Positions 7,323 through 15,747 are shown, counted from the stretch's first letter. The stretch: DNA of 64,000 nucleotides from Pseudomonas nitroreducens NBRC 12694 (GCF_002091755.1 NZ_BDAI01000003.1:558001-622000); one strand, 5' to 3'. Notes: generated by a model not told the origin, from the letters alone. Program-made: numbers and translations.

Positions 7323-9218
7323 TCAGATGCGGAAGCTGTCCACCAGGTGGCGCAGGCGGCCGGCCTGGTTCTCCAGGTCGGCGCAGGCGCGCAGGGTGGC
7401 CTGCAGGTTTTCCACGCCTTCCTGGTTCAGCGTGTTGATCTCGGTGATGTCCATGTTCAGCGAGTCGACCACGGCGGTCTGTTCCTCGGTGGCAGTGGCG
7501 ACCGACTGGTTCATCGAATCGATCTCGCCGATACGGTGGGTCACGCTGGCCAGGCGTTCGCCGGCGCGGTTGGCGATCTCCACGCTTTCCAGGCTGTAGC
7601 GCTGGCTTTCGGTCATGGTGTCCACGGCTTCACGGGCGCCGACCTGCAGCTCCTCGATCATCTTCTGGATTTCCTGCGCGGACTCCTGGGCGCGGTGCGC
7701 CAGGTTGCGCACTTCATCCGCCACCACGGCAAAGCCGCGGCCGGCTTCACCAGCACGAGCGGCTTCGATGGCGGCGTTTAGAGCCAGCAGGTTGGTCTGC
7801 TCGGAGATGCCTTTGATCACTTCCAGAATCTGGCCGATGTTCACCGTACGGCTGTTCAGCGCCTCGATGTTGGCGCAGGCCGAGCTGATCTTGTCGGACA
7901 GCAGGTTCATCGCGCTGATGGTCTGCTCGACTACCTGGCGGCCGTCGCCGGCCTGGTGCGAGGCGTCGGTGGCGTGGTGCGAGGCGTCGGCGGCATTGCG
8001 GGCGATTTCCTGGGCGGCGGCGCCCAGCTCGTTGATGGCGGCGGCGACGCTGTTGGTGCGGTTGGATTGCTCGTCGGAGTTGCTCATCGATGAGTTGGAG
8101 GCGTTCACCACCAGCTGCGAAACGTCGTGCAGGCTGCGCGCAGTCGAAGCCACTTCACGGATCGATTCGTGGATACGCTCCACGAAACGGTTGAAGGCGT
8201 TGGCCAGCACGCCGAATTCGTCATTGCTGGCGACTTGCAGACGCTTGGTCAGGTCACCGTCGCCCTGGGCGATGTCCTGCATGGCGCGGCCCATGTCGGT
8301 CAGCGGCGCCATCAGCACGCGGATCAGCATGCCCAGCAGGAACAGGATGGCGACGATGGCGATCACGGTGGCGATGATCGCGGTGTTACGGAAGTCGCTC
8401 AGCATTGCGTAAGCGGAGTCCTTGTTGAGCACCAGCGCAACGTACCAGGTCACGCCCGGCAGGCCTTTCACCGGGGTCATCGACACCAGTTGCTCCTCGC
8501 CGTTGATGCTGACTTCCTGCACACCCGGCTGCACCTTCGGCGCACCTTGCGGGTAGACCTCGCCGAGGGATTTGAAGATCTGGCTGCTGTCCGGGTGCAG
8601 GAGAATCTTGCCGGCGTCGCTGACCAGGAAGGCGTAGCCGTCGCCGTCGAATTTCAGCGAGTTGATGATCGCGGTGATGGTTTCCAGCTTCATGTCGCCG
8701 GCGGCCACACCCACCAGTTGGCCGTTGCGCATGACCGGCATGGACATGGCGAGGATCTGCTCGTTGGTGCCGGCATCGAGGAAGGGCTCGGTGACGATCA
8801 GCCGGCCGGCGGCCACGGCGTCCTTGTACCAGCCGCGGGTGCGCGGGTCGTAGCCGTCGGGCATCGGCGCATAGGGGCGCATGGTGAACACGCCGCTGGC
8901 GGCTTCACCCAGGTAGACCGATTCGAAGTTCTTCTGGAACACCGCCTGTTCCAGCACGTGCTGGATGCGCTCGGGCGTTGGTTCGCCATCGGCCAGCTGC
9001 GCGGCTTCGGCCTCGACCAACTGGATGCGGCCTTCCAGCCAGCTCTGGATGTTGCTGGCGGTCAGGCTGCCGACTTCGGTGAGATAGGACTCGGTGTCGG
9101 AGTGGATCGCCTCGCGCTGGCGGAAGTCGTTGAAGAGGATGAAGCAGGCGAAGGCGAAGGTGACGACGAGGGAGGCTGCCAGGAGGATCTTCCTGGAGAA
9201 GGACAGCGAGCGAAGCAT
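7323..9218 (-). CDS. pctC: Methyl-accepting chemotaxis protein, PctC-like dCache receptor
   Basis: A 631-residue inner-membrane chemoreceptor with the same architecture as its neighbour: TM1 (about 10-28), dCache_1, TM2, HAMP and signalling hairpin. The ligand-binding half differs clearly from the PctA-like protein but keeps the amino-acid motif (Y123, R128, W130, Y131, D148, D175), with F146 where the neighbour has Y144. A related amine or amino-acid ligand is likely. P. aeruginosa PctC, found in the same place beside flp, prefers GABA. About 290 C-terminal residues differ from the PctA-like receptor at only a few positions. The start MLRSLSFSRK was chosen by family alignment. It is driven by a near-perfect FliA promoter. 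Confidence 0.85.
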   Translation of the reverse strand: MLRSLSFSRKILLAASLVVTFAFACFILFNDFRQREAIHSDTESYLTEVGSLTASNIQSWLEGRIQLVEAEAAQLADGEPTPERIQHVLEQAVFQKNFESVYLGEAASGVFTMRPYAPMPDGYDPRTRGWYKDAVAAGRLIVTEPFLDAGTNEQILAMSMPVMRNGQLVGVAAGDMKLETITAIINSLKFDGDGYAFLVSDAGKILLHPDSSQIFKSLGEVYPQGAPKVQPGVQEVSINGEEQLVSMTPVKGLPGVTWYVALVLNKDSAYAMLSDFRNTAIIATVIAIVAILFLLGMLIRVLMAPLTDMGRAMQDIAQGDGDLTKRLQVASNDEFGVLANAFNRFVERIHESIREVASTARSLHDVSQLVVNASNSSMSNSDEQSNRTNSVAAAINELGAAAQEIARNAADASHHATDASHQAGDGRQVVEQTISAMNLLSDKISSACANIEALNSRTVNIGQILEVIKGISEQTNLLALNAAIEAARAGEAGRGFAVVADEVRNLAHRAQESAQEIQKMIEELQVGAREAVDTMTESQRYSLESVEIANRAGERLASVTHRIGEIDSMNQSVATATEEQTAVVDSLNMDITEINTLNQEGVENLQATLRACADLENQAGRLRHLVDSFRI

Positions 9219-9259
9219 GGGCAAAGCATCCTGCAGGTGGAACAAGGGTTAGGCAGGAT

Positions 9260-9286
9260 GTATCGGCTGTCTAGCGCGGGACTTTA
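9260..9286 (-). promoter_or_regulatory. Sigma-28 (FliA) promoter of the PctC-like gene
   Basis: On the minus strand the sequence reads TAAA, 15 nt, GCCGATAC, matching the FliA consensus TAAA-N15-GCCGATAA in 11 of 12 positions with exact spacing. The -10 element ends about 42 nt before the ATG at 9218. It ties the receptor to the flagellar regulon. Confidence 0.88.
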
Positions 9287-9301
9287 GCGGGGAATATCTG
9301 A

Positions 9302-9328
9302 AACGGAGCGACAGTGTTCCGCTCCGTT
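9302..9328 (-). terminator. Hairpin after the second flp gene
   Basis: A 9-bp perfect stem AACGGAGCG / CGCTCCGTT with a 9-nt loop starts 13 bp beyond the flp stop. The minus-strand 3' flank is only TTTC, so it is a moderate terminator or an mRNA 3'-end stabiliser. It also separates the pilin transcript from the FliA promoter. Confidence 0.6.
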
Positions 9329-9340
9329 CCAGCATCTGAC

Positions 9341-9553
9341 TCAGGTAGCGCCAATCGCGTTACGGATGATGTCCATCAGAGCGCCAACGCGGGTACCGAT
9401 GGGAGTGGCGGCCAGTATGACGGCGATGGATATAAGCCCGGCGATAACGGCGTATTCGATCGCCGTAGCACCTTCGCGATCCAGGGCAAAAGTTCGGGCA
9501 CGGCGGTAAAGGCGTCGAATCAGCGAAGGGATATCGAGGTCTCGGCTTTCCAT
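9341..9553 (-). CDS. flp: Flp-type pilin (second copy)
   Basis: A 70-residue type IVb (Flp/Tad) prepilin. The leader ends in DREG and is cut by the FppA/TadV peptidase before ATAIEYAVIAGLISIAV, so the mature N-terminus has the invariant E+5 and Y+6 and a hydrophobic assembly helix. The mature pilin is about 40 residues. The leader here is long and arginine-rich (LIRRLYRRARTF), unlike the lysine-rich leader of the first copy. MESRDLD at 9553 was chosen because AGAGGA lies 7 nt upstream; a TTG start 27 bp earlier is less likely. It is transcribed after the other flp, across a hairpin. Confidence 0.9.
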   Translation of the reverse strand: MESRDLDIPSLIRRLYRRARTFALDREGATAIEYAVIAGLISIAVILAATPIGTRVGALMDIIRNAIGAT

Positions 9554-9581
9554 GACTGAATCCTCTGAGGCGAACAGCAAT

Positions 9582-9605
9582 GGCGAGGCTTTGCTTAGCC
9601 TCGCC
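9582..9605 (-). other. Intercistronic hairpin between the two flp genes
   Basis: A perfect 9-bp stem GGCGAGGCT / AGCCTCGCC with a 6-nt loop lies in the 76-bp gap between the two pilin genes. No T-run follows on the minus strand, so it is better read as a processing or stabilising element, or partial attenuator, than as a full terminator. Confidence 0.65.
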
Positions 9606-9629
9606 CGATACCAAAAGCTCCAGTACGGG

Positions 9630-9839
9630 TCAGGCTGCGCCGATGGCAGTCTTGATTGTATTCATCAGTACGCCGATGCGCGCACCAATGGGCGTCGCTG
9701 CGGTGAGCACCGCAATGGAAATAAGCCCGGCGATGACCGCGTATTCAATCGCGGTGGCCCCTTCGCGGTCACGCAGGAAGGACTTGGCTTTGCTGAGGAT
9801 ATTCTTCGAAAGTTGTTTTGCTGAGGTTTTGATCTTCAT
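9630..9839 (-). CDS. flp: Flp-type pilin (first copy)
   Basis: A 69-residue Flp prepilin, the promoter-proximal of two tandem copies. The basic leader (MKIKTSAKQLSKNILSKAK) ends in DREG. Cleavage yields ATAIEYAVIAGLISIAV, identical over these 17 residues to the second copy; the C-terminal tails also share the pattern ATPIGxRxGxLM. It forms the shaft of the Tad pilus used for surface attachment and biofilm formation. The start at 9839 is supported by GGAG about 8 nt upstream. It is transcribed away from rcpC and so shares the upstream region with the assembly operon. Confidence 0.92.
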   Translation of the reverse strand: MKIKTSAKQLSKNILSKAKSFLRDREGATAIEYAVIAGLISIAVLTAATPIGARIGVLMNTIKTAIGAA

Positions 9840-10197
9840 GGCCGTCGCTCCGTGCACGCCCGACTACAAACAGGGCGGTTGCCCTGACTTCATCGTCAGG
9901 CTAGGCGCAGTGTGGCCGAATGCAATTGATCAAATAGCGCTAATACCAAAGTTATAGTTACGGATAAGTATAACTAACTGGAGATTGGAAATTTGCAGTT
10001 AGCATTTGACGCTATTACCGCAGCTACTAAATTCTGCTTTGGAACAAGTAGAGCCTGATTATCAGGAAAGGTTCTTATCGAACTTTCCTGTTCGGCCGAA
10101 ATAACAATAAAGGTCTGAAGGATGTACTCCGGCAGGCATTTGTTTCGCGGAGTCGGGCCGGCGGCACGACTTCCCACTTGTGCACAAGGATGGGTTC
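9840..10197. promoter_or_regulatory. Divergent flp / rcpC control region
   Basis: About 360 bp between the divergently transcribed pilin genes and the Tad assembly operon, noticeably richer in A+T than the flanking genes, especially 9925-10120. In P. aeruginosa these promoters are activated by PprB, so PprB sites are expected here; I cannot define one. An imperfect inverted repeat is annotated separately at 10063-10090. No coding sequence is credible. Confidence 0.6.
10063..10090. promoter_or_regulatory. Inverted repeat upstream of the Tad operon
   Basis: CAGGAAAG and CTTTCCTG form a perfect 8-bp palindrome spaced by 12 nt, and the inner GTTC/GAAC extends it with one bulged base. It lies about 108 bp before the rcpC start. 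It could be a regulator site or a leader hairpin; position and symmetry are the only evidence. Confidence 0.45.
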
Positions 10198-11118
10198 ATG
10201 AATAGCAAGGTGCTGATGGTATTCGCCGGGCTGTTGTTGGTGTGCGCAGGGGTAGTGGGTTACCTCGGGCTACAGATCGGCAAGCCGGCTCAGCCGGCAG
10301 TGGGTGTGGTCCAGGACATGGCGCCCGCGGCAGTGGCCGAGGCCGACAAGCTGCAACGCACGCCGGTGGTCGTCGCCGCACGCGATCTGCCGGCGCTGGC
10401 GGTCATCGGCAAGGAAGATCTGGCCGTCGAGCAGCTGCGCACCGCGCCCAGTGGAAGTTTCCCCAAGCCTGAAGCGCTGATCGGCCAGCGCGTCTGGGTC
10501 GCGGTGCCGGCCGGCAGCATCATTTCCTCCTCGATCACCGAACCGGGCGGGCCGCTGGCGCGGACTATCCGCCCTGACGAGCGCGCCATGGCCATCGCGG
10601 TAGACGAAGTCATCGGCGGCGGCGGCTTTGTCCTGCCCGGCGACTATGTCGATGTGATGCTCTTCGTCCAGGACCAGCAGACCGGCGAGCGCAACGTCAG
10701 CGCCCAGGTGGTGCTGCCCGGCGTGCGCGTGCTCACCTACGGCGAGCAGATTGCCGTGGCGAAGGATGGCCAGGCGCGCAACGCCGGCGACCCCAAGGAC
10801 CAGACTCCGCGCCCGCCGCGCACTGCCGTGCTGGCCGTGCCGGCCGAGGCCACCTCTCGGCTGATGCTGGCCAGCCAGGCCGGCTCATTGCGCCTGGCAG
10901 TGCGCAGCAAGGACGAAAAGCTCTACGAGAAGGAACAGGAGGGCCGCTACCTCCAGGCCTCCCTGGGAACGGGCAGCAGCCAGCCGATCACCCTCGAACA
11001 ACTGATCGGCAAGCCGCGGCCGACCACGGCGCCTGCCACTCGCCAGATTTCCGCGCCGGCGGTGAGCCAGGGCGTGGTGGTCTATCGCGGTACCGAAGTC
11101 ACCCGTGAAGCACATTGA
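10198..11118 (+). CDS. rcpC: Tad pilus assembly protein RcpC (CpaB family)
   Basis: A 306-residue periplasmic protein, anchored by an N-terminal hydrophobic segment (residues 4-22, VLMVFAGLLLVCAGVVGYL). A SAF-like domain follows (VVVAARDLPALAVIGKEDL, about 55-75) and then an RcpC/CpaB core (GGGGFVLPGDYVDVML). CpaB/RcpC proteins support the outer-membrane secretin of the Tad system. The start at 10198 has AAGGA seven nt upstream and was preferred to an ATG 18 bp earlier. It is the first gene of the plus-strand assembly operon and is followed after 15 bp by rcpA. Confidence 0.92.
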   Translation: MNSKVLMVFAGLLLVCAGVVGYLGLQIGKPAQPAVGVVQDMAPAAVAEADKLQRTPVVVAARDLPALAVIGKEDLAVEQLRTAPSGSFPKPEALIGQRVWVAVPAGSIISSSITEPGGPLARTIRPDERAMAIAVDEVIGGGGFVLPGDYVDVMLFVQDQQTGERNVSAQVVLPGVRVLTYGEQIAVAKDGQARNAGDPKDQTPRPPRTAVLAVPAEATSRLMLASQAGSLRLAVRSKDEKLYEKEQEGRYLQASLGTGSSQPITLEQLIGKPRPTTAPATRQISAPAVSQGVVVYRGTEVTREAH

Positions 11119-11133
11119 GCAAGGAGTGCATCG

Positions 11134-12366
11134 ATGTCCAAGCGCTTCATTCTGTCCCTCGCCGCCCTGCTGGCCTGCGCCGCTCACTCCACTGCGCAGG
11201 CCGTGCCCAGCGCCTGCGCCGGGCTTGCCGGCCAGCAGCTGAATCTCGATGTGGAGCAGGGCGCCCAGCGCGACCAGCAGCTCCCGGTGCCGATCAAGCG
11301 CCTGGCCATCGGCGACCCGAACATCGCCGACGTGCAGGTGCTGGACAAGCGTGACTTCCTCATCACCGGCAAGGCCGAAGGCCTCACCAGCCTGCTGATC
11401 TGGACTACCTGCGGCGACCAGCCGCTGCGCAGCGTGGTGCGCGTGGGCGGCCGTGCAGTCGGCGATGTCGCCGGTGCAGCGGGCGTGGCCGCCAGCGGCC
11501 TGCCCAACCAGGTGCAGACCGACATCCGCTTCGTCGAAGTCAGCCGCAGCAAGCTCAAGCAGGCGAGCACGTCGCTGGTGCGGCGCGGTTCCAACACCTT
11601 TGTACTCGGTGCGCCGGGCAGCCTGGGAAACCTCGAGGTTGGCGTCGACGGCGGCCTGGGCGGCAACTTCGGCACCAACCAGAGCGGCTTCAACATCATC
11701 TGGGGCGGTGGCAGCAGCAAGTGGCTGGGCTTCATCAATGCCCTGGAAGGCAGCGGCTTCGCCTACACCCTGGCGCGCCCCAGCCTGGTCGCCACCAGCG
11801 GACAGAGCGCATCGTTCCTGGCCGGGGGCGAGTTCCCGATCCCGGTGCCCAATGGCGATAACAACAACATCACCATCGAGTACAAGGAATTCGGCGTGCG
11901 CCTGACGCTGACGCCCACGGTGATGAACGACAAGCGCATCGCCCTGAAGGTCGCCCCCGAGGTCAGCGAGCTGGACTTCTCCAACGGCATCCGCACCGCC
12001 GACATCACCGTGCCGGCACTCAACGTTCGCCGCACCGACACCAGCGTGATGCTCGCCGACGGCGAGAGCTTCGTGATCAGCGGCCTGATCAGCAGCAACA
12101 CCATCAGCAACATCGACAAGTTTCCGTTCCTGGGCAGCATCCCGGTGATCGGCGCGCTGTTCCGTTCCTCGAACCTGGACAAGGACGACCGCGAACTGCT
12201 GATGATCGTCACCCCGCACCTGGTCCAGCCGCTGGCCGCCAATGCTGCACTGCCGAGCCTGCCAGGCGAGGGCCTGCGCAACTATGACCCGGGCTTCGCG
12301 GAGTTCTACTTCCTCGAAGACGGCCGGTTCGACCGGCGCAAGGCCAACAGCGGGATGTCGCGCTGA
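11134..12366 (+). CDS. rcpA: Tad pilus secretin RcpA (CpaC family)
   Basis: A 410-residue outer-membrane secretin. A signal peptide covers about 1-24 (cleavage after AQA), followed by a BON-like or N-domain (IGDPNIADVQVLDKRDFLITGKAEG) and the secretin core. The core includes GGEFPIPVP, the VRLTLTPTV strand, and the conserved end FPFLGSIPVIGALFRS then ELLMIVTPHLVQP. It forms the multimeric ring through which the Flp pilus crosses the outer membrane. AGGAG lies 8-9 nt before the ATG. Its stop overlaps the furthest possible tadZ start by one base, in line with an operon. Confidence 0.94.
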   Translation: MSKRFILSLAALLACAAHSTAQAVPSACAGLAGQQLNLDVEQGAQRDQQLPVPIKRLAIGDPNIADVQVLDKRDFLITGKAEGLTSLLIWTTCGDQPLRSVVRVGGRAVGDVAGAAGVAASGLPNQVQTDIRFVEVSRSKLKQASTSLVRRGSNTFVLGAPGSLGNLEVGVDGGLGGNFGTNQSGFNIIWGGGSSKWLGFINALEGSGFAYTLARPSLVATSGQSASFLAGGEFPIPVPNGDNNNITIEYKEFGVRLTLTPTVMNDKRIALKVAPEVSELDFSNGIRTADITVPALNVRRTDTSVMLADGESFVISGLISSNTISNIDKFPFLGSIPVIGALFRSSNLDKDDRELLMIVTPHLVQPLAANAALPSLPGEGLRNYDPGFAEFYFLEDGRFDRRKANSGMSR

Positions 12367-12431
12367 TGGATACCTACGAAGCGCTGACCCGCCACAGAGC
12401 GGGAGGCAAGGCAAAGCAAGGGAGCATGGGC

Positions 12432-13616
12432 ATGAGTCAGACGTTCGTGGCACTGATCCAGCATCCTGGCGAGCAGGAATGGTTGCAGAGCAGCCTGGCC
12501 GGGTGCGGGCAGGTGGTTCTGGCCAACAGTGGAACCCTGGAAGAGTTGTTGTCGCTGCTGGACGTCACCGGCGCGACGGTGCTCTTCACCAGCCTGAACA
12601 AGGCCAATCTGGTTGCCCAGGGTTCGCTGATCGAGGGGCTGGTTTCCGCGCGTCCGCTGCTGTCGGTCGTTGCCGTCGGCGATGGCCTGGACAACCAGCT
12701 GGTGCTCGCCGCCATGCGCGCTGGCGCAAGGGATTTCGTCACCTACGGTGCCCGCGCCAGCGAGCTGAGCGGGCTGGTCCGGCGTCTTGGTGGGCGCCTG
12801 CCCACGGTACCGGTGAGTGCCACCCAGCAGGGCGAGCTGATCAGCCTGGTCAGCGCCCGGCCCGACGCCGACGGCGCCTTCGTCGCCCTGCACCTGGCGC
12901 TGGCGCTGCAACGCCAGCCCGAGCACCGTGTGCTGCTGGTGGACATCGGCCAGCCTACCGGAGAAGCGCTGGCCATCCTCGGCATGGAGCCGGCCTTCAC
13001 CTTCGCCGACGCCATGCGCAACCTGCGGCGCCTCGACCAGACGCTGATCGACAGCGCCTTTACCCGCCACGAATCCGGCCTGCGGGTGCTGAGCCTGTCC
13101 GACGAGCCCGGCGTGCTGGAGCGCGTCACCACGGCCGAGTTGTACCTGCTGCTGGGCAACCTGCGCAGCGCGTTCAGCCACATTCTGGTCAACCTGACGG
13201 GCGTTGCCGAGGGCGAGTTGAGCTCGCAGTTGCTTGGCCAGGCCAACCGCGTGCTGTGGCTGGTGGACCAGAGCGTGCCGTCGTGCAAGAAGGGGCTGGA
13301 GCGCCTTCGTCGCTTGCGTGAGCGCAGCCCGATGCTGCCACGCATGGAGCTGCTGATCGAACGCTACTGGCCCTCGGTACCGCCGGATGCGCCGGCGCTG
13401 GGCAAGATGTTCGGGCTGGAACTGTTCGGTGTGCTGCCGGCATCCCCCGAAGCGCGCCTGCGTTCGAAGAATGTCGGCCAGAGCCTGTTCGAGCTGTCGC
13501 CGCGCGATCCGCTGACGGTCAAGCTGCGTGACCTCGCAGAGGGACTGGGCGCCGGCGTCGTGGAGAAACGCGGCCTGTTCGGCTGGATCGGTCGCGCCAG
13601 GGCCGTGCGCCCATGA
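12432..13616 (+). CDS. tadZ: Tad pilus localisation protein TadZ (MinD-like)
   Basis: A 394-residue TadZ/CpaE protein with an atypical N-terminal receiver-like domain (about 1-130) and a C-terminal MinD/ParA-like domain. TadZ places the pilus machine at the pole. The usual MinD deviant Walker A is not conserved: the loop region reads SARPDADGAFVALH and lacks the lysines, so ATP hydrolysis is doubtful here. The strand VLLVDIGQPTG replaces the usual VDLD. Start 12432 (MSQTFVAL) has GGGAG at good spacing; in-frame starts at 12366 and 12426 are possible. Its stop overlaps tadA by 4 nt. Confidence 0.85.
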   Translation: MSQTFVALIQHPGEQEWLQSSLAGCGQVVLANSGTLEELLSLLDVTGATVLFTSLNKANLVAQGSLIEGLVSARPLLSVVAVGDGLDNQLVLAAMRAGARDFVTYGARASELSGLVRRLGGRLPTVPVSATQQGELISLVSARPDADGAFVALHLALALQRQPEHRVLLVDIGQPTGEALAILGMEPAFTFADAMRNLRRLDQTLIDSAFTRHESGLRVLSLSDEPGVLERVTTAELYLLLGNLRSAFSHILVNLTGVAEGELSSQLLGQANRVLWLVDQSVPSCKKGLERLRRLRERSPMLPRMELLIERYWPSVPPDAPALGKMFGLELFGVLPASPEARLRSKNVGQSLFELSPRDPLTVKLRDLAEGLGAGVVEKRGLFGWIGRARAVRP

Positions 13617-14866
13617 CCCAGCATTACGGCGGCAGCGGCCACGGCGCAAACCACGACCGGGATCTGCAGGCGCTGAAGATGCGCCTGCACCGCTACATCA
13701 TCGACGAGATCGACGAAGACGGCATGAACCTGCTGGAGGGCGCGCGGCCGGCGGTGGCGCAGTACGTCTCCGAGAAGGTCAGCGAATATGCTGCGCGCCG
13801 CCAGTTGGCGATTTCCCGCTATGAACTGGACCGCCTCGCCGAAGAGGTGGTGGACGAGCTGACCGGCTTCGGCCCGCTGGAAATCCTCCTGCGCGATCCG
13901 GGCATCTCGGAAATTCTGGTCAACGGCCCCGACCGCGTGTTCATCGAGCACGAAGGCCGGCTGTACCAGAGCGACCTGCGCTTCATCGACGACCACCATG
14001 TGCAGCGCGTGATCCAGCGCATCCTCGCGCCGCTGGGCCGGCGCCTGGACGAGTCCAGCCCGATGGTGGACGCGCGCCTGCCCGATGGCAGCCGGGTCAA
14101 CGCCATCATCCCGCCGGTGGCGCTGGACGGTCCGTGCCTGTCGATCCGCAAGTTCAGCAAGGACCTGCTCAAGAGCGCCGACCTGCTGGGCTACCAGAGC
14201 GTCAACGAGGAGATGCTGGCGTTCCTCCGCCAGGCCGTGGCGAGCCGTTGCAACATCCTCATCAGCGGCGGCACCGGCACCGGCAAGACCACGCTGCTCA
14301 ACGTCATGAGCAGCTTCATCGACGAGCGTGAGCGCATCGTCACCATCGAAGACACCGCCGAGCTGCAACTGGGCCACGACCACGTGGTACGCCTGGAAAC
14401 CCGCCCGCCGAATGCCGAGGGTTTCGGCGAAGTCACCGCCCGCGACCTCATCCGCAACGCCCTGCGGATGCGCCCGGACCGCATCATTCTCGGCGAAATC
14501 CGCGGCGTGGAAGTACTTGACGTGCTGCAGGCGATGAACACCGGCCATGACGGTTCGATGAGTACGGTGCACGCCAACTCGGCCATGGATTCGCTGCTGC
14601 GCCTGGAAATGCTCGTCGGCCTCACTGGCCAGCGCGTGCCGGAGCAGACCCTGCGGCAGATGCTCTGCTCGGCGCTGGATGTCGTCGTGCAGATCACCCG
14701 CCTGTCCAACGGCCGCCGCTGCATCAGCGAGATACTCGAAGTGCTGGAAGTGCGCGATGGCGTCTACGTCACCAACTCGCTGTTCAGCCTGGATCGGCGC
14801 GGCACCGGGCAGTTCGTCCGTACCGCCCAGCCGAGCGGGCTGAAATTCCGCCAGGTGCTGTTGTGA
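13613..14866 (+). CDS. tadA: Tad pilus assembly ATPase TadA (CpaF family)
   Basis: A 417-residue hexameric secretion ATPase that powers Flp pilus assembly on the cytoplasmic face. Walker A is SGGTGTGKTTLLN (about 220-232), the Asp box surrounds TIEDTAELQL, Walker B is RMRPDRIILGEIRG and the His box is GHDGSMSTVHANS. The N-terminal helical region contains EEVVDELTGFGPLE, typical of CpaF/TadA. It overlaps tadZ by ATGA, and its stop overlaps the GTG start of tadB in the same way, so translation is coupled. Confidence 0.95.
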   Translation: MTQHYGGSGHGANHDRDLQALKMRLHRYIIDEIDEDGMNLLEGARPAVAQYVSEKVSEYAARRQLAISRYELDRLAEEVVDELTGFGPLEILLRDPGISEILVNGPDRVFIEHEGRLYQSDLRFIDDHHVQRVIQRILAPLGRRLDESSPMVDARLPDGSRVNAIIPPVALDGPCLSIRKFSKDLLKSADLLGYQSVNEEMLAFLRQAVASRCNILISGGTGTGKTTLLNVMSSFIDERERIVTIEDTAELQLGHDHVVRLETRPPNAEGFGEVTARDLIRNALRMRPDRIILGEIRGVEVLDVLQAMNTGHDGSMSTVHANSAMDSLLRLEMLVGLTGQRVPEQTLRQMLCSALDVVVQITRLSNGRRCISEILEVLEVRDGVYVTNSLFSLDRRGTGQFVRTAQPSGLKFRQVLL

Positions 14867-15747
14867 ACGGCGCGCTCTGGCTGATTCTCGCCAGCCTGGC
14901 GCTGGCGGCGATCGGCGTCGTGCTCAGTGGCATGAGCTGGCGCGCTCGGCACAACGAGCAGGTGATGCGTCGCTTGAGCGGCGAGCCCATCGTGCAGAGC
15001 GGACGTGGCCGCAGCAGCCACTGGCTGGCGCGACGCATGCGCCGCGCAGGCATCGCCGACATGCGTATCTGGCTGCTGGGCGCGGCCCTGGCGGCGTTCC
15101 TGCTGGGGGTGCTGTGCGAGCGCATCCTCGGGCCAGTCGGCCTCCTGTGCGGCGTCGGCCTGGCCCTGGCGGGTTTCCACATCCTGCTCAACGCGCTCTA
15201 CCAGCGCAGGTTGCAGAAGATGATCCGGCAGATGCCCAATTTTCTTGACCAGGTGGTGCGCAGCCTGCACTCGGGCCGCACCCTGGGCGATGCCATCTCC
15301 CAGGCGGTCAGTGCCGCCGACGATCCGCTGCGGGAAATCTTCTCGCTGGTCACCCATCACGTTCAGTTGGGCATCAGCCTGCCCGAGGCGCTGCAGGAAG
15401 TCGCCGAGCTCTACGACGTGGAGGAGTTGCACGTGTTTTCCCTGGGCGTCGCGGTGAACCACCGCTACGGCGGCAACACCACCGACCTGCTGGAAAACAT
15501 CATCAAGGTCATCCACGAGCGCGAGAAGCTCAGCCGCCAGCTGCGCGCCATGACCGGCGAAACACGCCTTAGCGCCTTCGTGCTGGCGGTGCTGCCGATC
15601 AGCCTGGGCGGCTACATCCTGTTCACCAACCCGGGCTACCTGATGAACATGTGGCTCGACAGCGGCGGCCGCTGGATGCTGCTGACGTCCCTCGGCCTGC
15701 AGGTGCTGGGCGTCTACACGCTCTGGCGCATGCTCAAGAGCATATGA
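14863..15747 (+). CDS. tadB: Tad pilus inner-membrane platform protein TadB
   Basis: A 294-residue GspF-like (T2SSF) inner-membrane protein. Hydrophobic segments lie at about 4-20, 73-115, 240-257 and 265-285. The cytoplasmic GspF core includes LDQVVRSLHSGRTLGDAISQ and LPEALQEVAELYDVEELHVF. With TadC it forms the platform that couples TadA to pilus growth. The start codon is GTG, overlapping the tadA stop (GTGA). TadC follows 10 bp downstream. Confidence 0.92.
   Translation: MNGALWLILASLALAAIGVVLSGMSWRARHNEQVMRRLSGEPIVQSGRGRSSHWLARRMRRAGIADMRIWLLGAALAAFLLGVLCERILGPVGLLCGVGLALAGFHILLNALYQRRLQKMIRQMPNFLDQVVRSLHSGRTLGDAISQAVSAADDPLREIFSLVTHHVQLGISLPEALQEVAELYDVEELHVFSLGVAVNHRYGGNTTDLLENIIKVIHEREKLSRQLRAMTGETRLSAFVLAVLPISLGGYILFTNPGYLMNMWLDSGGRWMLLTSLGLQVLGVYTLWRMLKSI

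Noticed and set aside
9314..9957. Plus-strand frames opposite the flp pilins
   Set aside because: They are antisense to two clear Flp prepilins with cleavage motifs.
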